Shown here: positions 60,201 through 64,000 of the stretch, one piece after another
Position numbering within the stretch: the stretch's first letter is position 1
Layout of the letters: each line of letters starts with the position of its first letter
Origin: Liolophura sinensis
Taxonomy: Eukaryota; Mollusca; Polyplacophora; Chitonida; Chitonidae
Direction: 5' to 3'
Length of the DNA stretch: 64,000 nucleotides
NCBI RefSeq assembly: GCF_032854445.1
Contig: NC_088304.1
Location: 27,785,732-27,849,731, forward strand
Notes under the pieces: model-generated
The model's input: the letters and a program-made list of their open reading frames with translations, nothing else
Databases searched by the model: none
What the model was told of the DNA's origin: nothing
Translations under genes and position numbers: made by a program

Positions 60201-60416
60201 ATAAACCATTGATATTGAAAGGTTTTTTCTAATGTATGGTGTGAGAGAAATCAGAGCTGTCTGCTTCATGTTTATCCGTGGATAACATTAGTATAGTGGA
60301 AATACCTGTCCATAGATTCTGGACTGGACAGCCTTTCTTGTCAAGCGACGACGAATACTCGGGGTACGGTAAAAATCCGGAGAAGTGGGTAACAGCTCTC
60401 CGTTCTCCTTCGCCAT
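36097..60416 (-). CDS. Septin, SEPT4/5-type (whole gene, 12 exons)
   Basis: Septins are GTP-binding proteins that form filaments at membranes and division sites. Exons: 60306-60416, 48050-48143, 47174-47259, 45547-45670, 44391-44524, 43914-44033, 42219-42320, 41599-41695, 40244-40295, 39945-40049, 38055-38133, 36097-36261. All have AG acceptors and GT donors, and phases match. The corrected product is about 422 residues, normal for the family. Landmarks: polybasic [10 protein letters not shown]1 GETGLGKS (69-76), G3 DTPG (126-129), G4 AKAD (207-210), septin unique element ([13 protein letters not shown] and [11 protein letters not shown]), short C-terminal coiled coil. [13 protein letters not shown] and THMxDLKDVTxDVHYE point to SEPT4/5. 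The start ATG has a strong context (TCACCATGG). An out-of-frame ATG sits 8 nt upstream (60424). Four single-base indels (exons 3, 5, 6) break the frame as assembled; homopolymer context makes assembly error likelier than gene death. Confidence 0.88.
36603..36727 (+). repeat. SINE 3' half
   Basis: 'ggatggtcgtgggtttcccc', 'cgggctctgcccggtttcct' and 'gtacggcgtaaaaacacc' with an AAATAAATAAAT tail; truncated at the 5' side. It lies in septin intron 11. A tail-only scrap recurs at 36811-36836. Confidence 0.88.
37566..37797. mobile_element. MITE-like foldback element
   Basis: The left end 'ggatagagaatcgattctga' plus 'ttggct' and the reverse complement of the right end ('ggataaagaatctatgctga' plus 'ttggctga') form imperfect terminal inverted repeats of about 28-30 bp. 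Inner palindromes (around 'taacctgggattaag' and 'ttagtcccaggttt') let most of the 230-bp unit fold back. No coding frame. A non-autonomous DNA transposon is the simplest reading. Confidence 0.65.
38055..38133 (-). CDS. Septin exon 11 (coiled-coil start)
   Basis: Reads [18 protein letters not shown] and LLAQKEAE. Acceptor CAACAG, donor GAG|GTAGGA. Confidence 0.88.
38140..39940. other. Septin intron 10
   Basis: Nothing recognisable apart from A-rich runs near 38540-38565. A plus-strand frame at 39790-40071 is a shadow over exon 10. Confidence 0.4.
39945..40049 (-). CDS. Septin exon 10
   Basis: Reads [20 protein letters not shown] and [14 protein letters not shown], the end of the GTPase/unique-element region. 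Acceptor TTCCAG, donor AG|GTATGG. Confidence 0.92.
40244..40295 (-). CDS. Septin exon 9
   Basis: A 52-nt exon: [17 protein letters not shown], phase 1 in and phase 2 out. Acceptor TTTCAG, donor AG|GTATGT. Confidence 0.9.
40485..40618 (+). repeat. SINE 3' half, diverged
   Basis: 'acctgcgaacggttgagggt', 'aatgctggccagcgttgtat' and 'gggtacggcacataacac' with an AATCAATAAATA tail; intron 8 of the septin. Confidence 0.8.
41599..41695 (-). CDS. Septin exon 8
   Basis: Reads [18 protein letters not shown] and [14 protein letters not shown], part of the septin unique element. Acceptor TTTCAG, donor G|GTCAGT. Confidence 0.92.
42219..42320 (-). CDS. Septin exon 7
   Basis: 34 codons, phase 0: [17 protein letters not shown] and [17 protein letters not shown], the acidic segment shared with SEPT4/5. 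Acceptor TTGTAG, donor AAG|GTGAGA. Confidence 0.92.
42480..42760. repeat. Intronic repeat unit B: SINE head plus flanking segment
   Basis: A SINE head in minus orientation (42483-42545, 'gctaaccaactgagccacgg') followed by a segment to 42757 ending 'ccatttacgagacagacaca'. It is about 85-90% identical to unit A at 43630-43910. Confidence 0.85.
43550..43631 (-). CDS. Partial duplicate of septin exon 6
   Basis: The last 77 nt of exon 6 recur at 43550-43626 with about 90% identity, including the donor (AAG|GTATAC), and the frame is intact: [20 protein letters not shown]4 reads VKAD instead of AKAD. The 5' part of the exon is missing; the copy abuts a SINE head at 43632. An AG at 43633-43632, inside the SINE, would create an acceptor giving an 82-nt exon that is phase-compatible with exons 5 and 7. 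Whether it is ever spliced is unknown; it could also be an assembly or haplotype artefact. Confidence 0.7.
43630..43912. repeat. Intronic repeat unit A: duplicate of 42508-42757
   Basis: 'gctaaccaactgatccacgg' to 'acgagacagacagacacaca', the same order and strand as unit B. Together with exon 6 and its partial copy this marks a tandem duplication of the exon 6/intron 6 region. Between partial exon and unit B there are about 790 extra bases that are absent between exon 6 and unit A. Confidence 0.85.
43914..44033 (-). CDS. Septin exon 6 (G4), with two extra bases
   Basis: Reads [20 protein letters not shown] and VIAKADCLT (G4 motif AKAD). It then contains an extra C (ACACAC-CTCC, about 43942) and an extra G at the donor (CCAAGG|GTATAC). 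The partial copy at 43550-43631 lacks both extras, which shows what the uninterrupted sequence looks like. Acceptor TTGTCAG. Confidence 0.85.
44391..44524 (-). CDS. Septin exon 5, one base short
   Basis: Reads [20 protein letters not shown] and GLNRRNI, then the frame is lost: one base is missing near 44443 (ATC-AAGAC where ATC-CAA-GAC fits). In the shifted frame the family sequence [16 protein letters not shown] resumes. Acceptor TTGCAG, donor GG|GTAAGT. Confidence 0.88.
45140..45335 (-). repeat. SINE, diverged, minus orientation
   Basis: 'ttttatgccacgctcaagaa', 'gggaggaaaccccacagagc' and 'cttgacttgaactcacatcg' in minus orientation; the tRNA head is decayed. Septin intron 4. Confidence 0.75.
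45547..45670 (-). CDS. Septin exon 4 (switch region)
   Basis: Reads [19 protein letters not shown] and [19 protein letters not shown], including the G3 DTPG motif. Acceptor TTTCAG. The donor GTGGGC is weaker than the others but restores the family sequence HECW across the junction. Confidence 0.9.
46815..46893. repeat. Imperfect inverted repeat, ~33-bp arms
   Basis: 'ggatacggatatatatggtg' plus 'tcagtaac' at 46819-46846 pairs with 'ttactgacaccacatattcc' plus 'cttatcc' at 46865-46891. The 'tggtgtcagtaa' core is perfect. Septin intron 3. Confidence 0.85.
47174..47259 (-). CDS. Septin exon 3 (P-loop), one base short
   Basis: Carries the G1 motif and [18 protein letters not shown]. As assembled the Walker lysine codon lacks one A: GGA-AG-TCC instead of GGA-AAG-TCC at about 47241-47246. 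The exon is 86 nt where 87 fits both neighbours. Acceptor TGACAG, donor G|GTAAGA. Confidence 0.88.
47495..48025. repeat. 24-bp minisatellite next to septin exon 2
   Basis: About 21 copies of 'gtatatacttgtgtgaagat' plus 'gagg', with variants 'gtgagaagg', 'gtgtagatc' and length changes. Because the unit length is a multiple of 3, chance frames stay open on both strands. It ends about 25 bp from the donor of exon 2. Confidence 0.93.
48050..48143 (-). CDS. Septin exon 2
   Basis: 31 codons plus one base. It reads [18 protein letters not shown] and the polybasic [13 protein letters not shown] just before the P-loop. Acceptor CCACAG, donor G|GTAAGT. It is flanked at about 30 bp on the donor side by a 24-bp minisatellite and on the acceptor side by a 46-bp array. 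Confidence 0.9.
48165..48840. repeat. 46-bp tandem array upstream of septin exon 2
   Basis: The core unit 'atgacaggatgaaatcatat' plus 'tacatggcacagtgatattc' plus 'tatcat' repeats about seven times at 48500-48830. Degenerate precursors ('gacaggatgaaatcata') occur back to 48165. It starts within 25 bp of the exon 2 acceptor. Confidence 0.9.
49744..50000 (+). repeat. SINE, full length, plus orientation
   Basis: Head 'ggcctcggtggctcagttgg', body 'agttcaagtccagctcatgc', 'gcctgcggatg'-type block ('aacctgcggatgattgtggg'), 'aagtgaaatattcttgga' and an AAATAAATAAAAAA tail. It gives the clearest view of the family consensus. Septin intron 1. Confidence 0.92.
50276..52432. repeat. 19-bp minisatellite, ~113 copies
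   Basis: 2.15 kb of 'acatagtagtgggtgttgt' with a two-base variable position after 'gggtg' (TT, GG/GT, AT, AC) and occasional 'gtggtgggtg' or 'gtaatgggtg' variants. Nineteen bases shift the frame each copy, so a 57-nt triple unit encodes 19 residues. No stop arises in any minus frame, giving three overlapping frames of 639-769 residues, none of which has gene-like features. It lies inside septin intron 1. Confidence 0.96.
52440..53160. other. Septin intron 1, unassigned
   Basis: No gene or clear repeat seen. Confidence 0.4.
53185..53326 (+). repeat. SINE 3' half
   Basis: 'tctgcagcaacctgtggatg', 'ctgggctctgcccgtttttc' and 'aagtgaaatatcctcggtgt' with an AAATAAATAAATA tail. Septin intron 1. Confidence 0.85.
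53900..53982 (+). CDS. Possible short first exon, unrecognised
   Basis: A plus-strand ATG opens [20 protein letters not shown] and VTHASGTR, then meets a fair donor (CACG|GTGAGA). The composition is protein-like and vaguely like the start of a helical domain, but the exon is short, no partner exon was found, and it lies antisense within septin intron 1. Treat as a weak candidate. Confidence 0.2.
54911..55125. repeat. 83-bp tandem repeat with internal palindrome, ~2.6 copies
   Basis: 'tgcagcactatggtccataa' plus 'ggaccaccata' starts at 54911, 54994 and 55077. Each copy contains the hairpin-forming TATGGTCC...GGACC..CATA. Confidence 0.88.
55130..59750. other. Septin intron 1, long unassigned stretch
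   Basis: No supported gene on either strand. A SINE tail scrap ('ctaaaacaccaatcaaatac') lies at 56568-56600 and a C-tract at 59296-59308. An open frame at 57536-57877 (minus) has no recognisable domain. Confidence 0.4.
59768..60066. repeat. 43-bp tandem array made of two palindromes
   Basis: Seven copies of 'cctcagctgagaaactgtaa' plus 'cagaattaattgttacagtg' plus 'cat'. Each unit has the perfect palindrome CTCAGCTGAG and an inverted repeat CTGTAACA...TGTTACAG around 'gaattaat'. One copy lacks 'aattaatt'-type bases. It lies about 240 bp inside intron 1 from septin exon 1. Confidence 0.93.
60306..60416 (-). CDS. Septin exon 1 (start)
   Basis: 37 codons beginning [15 protein letters not shown] and ending ..SRIYGQ, donor CAG|GTATTT-like (GTATT). 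A basic stretch IRRRLTRKA lies at 21-29. It is separated from exon 2 by a 12.2-kb intron that holds most of the minisatellite DNA of this locus. Confidence 0.85.
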
Positions 60417-60480
60417 GGTGACATAAGTGAGATTTGTAGGGAGGAAGATGTCGCGGCTGTCTTAGCTATCTCTCCTACAC
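60417..60480 (-). promoter_or_regulatory. Septin 5' leader with upstream ATG
   Basis: The minus-strand leader has an ATG at 60424, 8 nt before the main start and in another frame; its frame overlaps the main coding start. The main ATG has the stronger context (CACCATGG). No TATA box is evident, and the transcription start cannot be placed by eye. Confidence 0.35.
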
Positions 60481-63400
60481 CACATCATGTCACACAGCAA
60501 AGACCAGTCTGTACTCTACACACTTCAAAACTCCCTGGTCACAGCTTCCTCCTGTCCTACCTACTACAGCATAGTAACCTCTACAGCTAACACTGCCAAA
60601 ACTTAAACCACTGACCAGCCCAATGGCCAGGTTAGGGGGGATAGGTGGTATGGTTTGATTGTGGAGAGTAAAGAGTTATGCCTTTGCACTGGGATAAAAA
60701 AGCCAGGAGCTAAGCCCCAGTAAAGAGCATTTATGAGACTAGCAAGGGGTCTTTATGGTACACCCCCTGGCTAGTAAACCTCTGTTACCCCCACCCCCTT
60801 TCCTCATCCCTAACCAATACAACAATACTCCCCTGGGAGTCATTTGCATATTAATAGCCCCATTACATACAACAGCTGATGGTGTCTTGTATACATAAAC
60901 ATATCATCCTGAAATAAAGTGCTAACTCATGCATAAACATCGTCGTGCTCACATAAATATTTACGCCGATTACATCTTATCTGACAAATCTAGATATTCC
61001 TCAGTAGAAAATTTGGGCAGAATGCAATACCATTAAACACAGAGTACTCTCAAACAGAGAACCAACATTTGCTGTCTATAGACACAGACCACTCATCGGG
61101 ACCCTCAATATTTCAAATGTTTTCATGTTTCTGAACTACAGGTACCCCCCCCCCCCAAAATACAGAAGCCGATAACAGTAGTGATGGAATGCATAGGGTA
61201 TACAAGCATGCAGTCCCATGGGTCAGATTAGGCTTAGCCAACTGTAGCGATCTAAACACAAACATTTTGGGGTTTTATTATTATGATGACAGAATTTCTC
61301 AACTGAGAACACACTGACGAGGATGTGACATTTTATAAGGGGGCACCTCAAATTAACAGAAGCATATACGTGTGGCATTCAGACTCCTCTAAATGACAAT
61401 CCTGCCCCTCATGGCATGAAGAAATGTAAACGGTTTCCAGAAAAGACTATATACTACCACGTGAGAGCTTGTTGACTGCTCACTGCTATCAAGTCATCAC
61501 AACCCGTTCGAAATAACAAAATGAGCATGTTACAGCATATGCATGGTGCTCCAGCAAACATTTGTACCTACATTATGTTGTATAAGTCTATGTTAAAGGT
61601 ATTATGACCAACAGCTAGTGCAGGGTGCAGTATTCAAGCTGTGCTGAAGTGACACCATGTGTTATCACTTTGTACCACGAGCAAGATGAGCTGTCAATGG
61701 GGTTGTGGGGGTGGGGGTTGGTGTGGGGGGTGCATTAATAAGTCTGTATACTTAGGTACATGTACATAAAGCATCATACCTAATTAAATACATATCTAAA
61801 TGCAAAGTTGTACATGAAAAGAGATTCCTACTAGTTTTTCATTAGCTGTGTGTATTTGGGAAATCTGTGCATATATCATAAGGAGATTTTAATATTGTGC
61901 ATACGTGTTGAAATGTGTTTGGAGAATACTTAATAAATCCTGTAAGCTGAAATCAGGAAATAAACTCTCCTTAATACAATCTAAGCAACATATTGCTTTC
62001 AACATTAAAGAATAGTAATCCTATGGCAAAGATGTACATTTTTTAAAACTATTTATATAAAAAGTCAAATATCAGATAACTCATATCCAGGTGATATTTC
62101 ATAGTAATATTACATTTTGGTATTTCACACCCACTGCCATATCAAAATGGAAACTATTATTTTGTCTCATGATCGACAATCCAGTATGAGCTTAATGGGA
62201 TGGCATCAAAATCATAATGCATGTATAGTAAACTTTTACATCCCTATGACACACAAAAAATTGACACAGCTTTATGCAACAGCTGTCTGCTAACACGTAC
62301 ACACAAAAGCATTGCTTAACTCATTCAGATACACAAAATTATGAGGTCAAAATATAACCTTTGACAAACAGAAATGAATACCCAAAGCACCAAGTGGGTC
62401 ATCATTTCCACCTTTCACCAGAATAATATTTATGGCATATTTTAAAGACACTACTTTACATGTACCTCTGGGAAAGAGAGAGCTCCATCGAAGGATCGAT
62501 CAATACTACATTAAGCTTGGAAAGTGTAATCCATTTTTTCTGCCAAATGAATCAACGTAGCAGTAACTAAATTAATTTTAAATGGAAGACACGTGCATTT
62601 TGGTTTGAGGCTCAGAGAGAAATTTAAACTTTCTGTGATATAGAAAGCTTTCTCTTAAAGTATTTTTTTTTCAAACTGAGTATAACTGGGTTTGAACTCA
62701 TGGCTGCCAAACTGCATAATGTTTAGGTAATACCTGAACAGATCTGTAACATTTCTGTGGCATCTGTTACTACAAGTACCTGAACATCAAGAACATTTTA
62801 AATTTCACTTGTGGCATATGCGCGTACAACACATATATGTATGTGAACTTTACTGAAATATATATACCCACATATTCATATGACTCAGACGGCACACAAA
62901 ATGATAAGTACACGTGGATTTCCATACTGTTAAACTGACATGATGCTTTCTGGCCGGTTTGGTGTGAGATAGTGTGAATATGATCAGATTTTTTAGTACA
63001 GGTGTGGTGGACATGTTTACATACACGTAGTTTATAAGAGTAGCTGCATGCGTGATGGTAGTAACTTACAACCTCTACCTCCAACCACAGAATTCTATGT
63101 CAAAGGCCAGTTAAAGAAACCCAGAAGTGTGCCTGCCCGCAGCCCTTGAGGCTCTATATGGTGTGGCATGAGACTTTGCCGGCAATTATAGTTGTCCCAG
63201 TTTTGCATATATGACTATTAAAATATTCGGAATGCAGTACACCAGATGTATTCCAAGACTATCGCCTCATCTTTTCTTTCATGCACCTATACACTATACT
63301 GGGAATACTGCTCATGATCTTCTACACGTAGCATTTCCGTGTGATCAGGTGCCCTAAGTTAATAAGTACACAGGAGAGAGGGAATTCTGGACTGTGTCCC

Positions 63401-64000
63401 ACAAGCAACAACTAGACACCTCCTTAGTAACGGATGGAGCAGACGAAAAGAAATTATATCCACATAATGCTATCGCAATAGAAAGTCCTATGCAGAAATG
63501 TTTTAAAAACTGTATTTTTTTTTTACTTTTTCACACTTTGCTGTATATTATGATAAAAAAATAAACTGATCATATGAAACGAAACATATGTACTGTATGT
63601 AAAATGGCATGTCAGAGAAAGGCGGTAGAGGAAACAAGAGATGTTAAAGAATTCCATATATTAGCCTAGGATTTTTCTAGACCATCTTTCAAGTATTATC
63701 TGCAGAGGAAATCTGACTATTGCTTATCAAGCGCTTTTTAAGATTCTAAAGCACTGCTACACAGGGAATATCCCATTTGTTTATATTTAAATATATTTAA
63801 AAAAAAAATAGTAATCTGGTCTATACATCTAACTTCAAACATTTTACCCATGATATTCACTGAAGACGTTAGTTAATTATCACTCACAAAAAATAACCTC
63901 TTTCAACAATTAACTGACAGCTTTATTATCATCCTAATACAAGGTAAGTCATTATTTCATTATAAAATTTTGTAATGACAGATACATGTCTATCTGCACA
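60481..64000. other. Upstream of septin, unassigned
   Basis: No supported gene. C- and G-rich tracts occur at 61146-61156 and 61700-61732. A minus-strand frame at 62770-63084 has no recognisable features and no splice context. Confidence 0.4.

Noticed and set aside
1-64000. A novel defence, biosynthetic or other multi-gene system
   Set aside because: Only three unrelated coding loci are visible, and no clustered or co-oriented gene set supports such a system.

Overview
The window is non-coding-rich, intron-bearing animal DNA. It has long AT-rich introns, many tRNA-headed SINE copies ending in (AATAAATAAA)-type tails, and at least a dozen tandem-repeat arrays. The SINE style and the gene families suggest a lophotrochozoan, most likely a mollusc; this is inferred from sequence style, not from a database match. 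I see no prokaryotic genes, CRISPR array, rRNA or free-standing tRNA gene.

Three protein-coding loci are supported, all on the minus strand. (1) A 12-exon septin of the SEPT4/5 type spans 36097-60416. Phases agree at every junction, but four single-base indels, mostly in short homopolymers, break the reading frame; corrected, it would encode about 422 residues. (2) A three-exon, LRRN-like transmembrane receptor spans 20429-26922 (655 residues): signal peptide, about 14 leucine-rich repeats, LRRCT, a degenerate Ig-like domain, one membrane segment and a short tail. (3) A broken gene at 15260-16368 encodes a secreted somatomedin-B-like, Cys-rich ectodomain, with one frameshift and two in-frame stops.

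Layout. 1-1010: 46-bp satellite with a 138-bp higher-order period. 1-14 kb: otherwise unassigned DNA with dispersed repeats and two related 59-bp arrays (7.6-8.4 and 8.97-9.4 kb). 15-16.4 kb: the ectodomain pseudogene. 18.6-20 kb: a SINE and a ~172-bp array. 20.4-27 kb: the LRR receptor, whose first intron holds a perfect 25-bp hairpin and a 48-bp array. 27-36 kb: SINEs, including a nested insertion with a target-site duplication, and a decayed LRR-gene fragment at 29.4 kb. 36-60.4 kb: the septin. Its introns hold a partial copy of exon 6, a foldback element, and 24-, 46-, 19- and 43-bp arrays. 60.4-64 kb: septin upstream DNA without a recognisable gene.

The septin and the LRR receptor are unrelated in function (cytoskeletal GTPase versus cell-surface adhesion molecule) and show no sign of joint organisation. 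I found no convincing novel multi-gene system. The most interesting material is structural: the partial septin exon whose only usable acceptor comes from a SINE, exon 2 wedged between two minisatellites, and tandem arrays grown from a module of a dispersed repeat.
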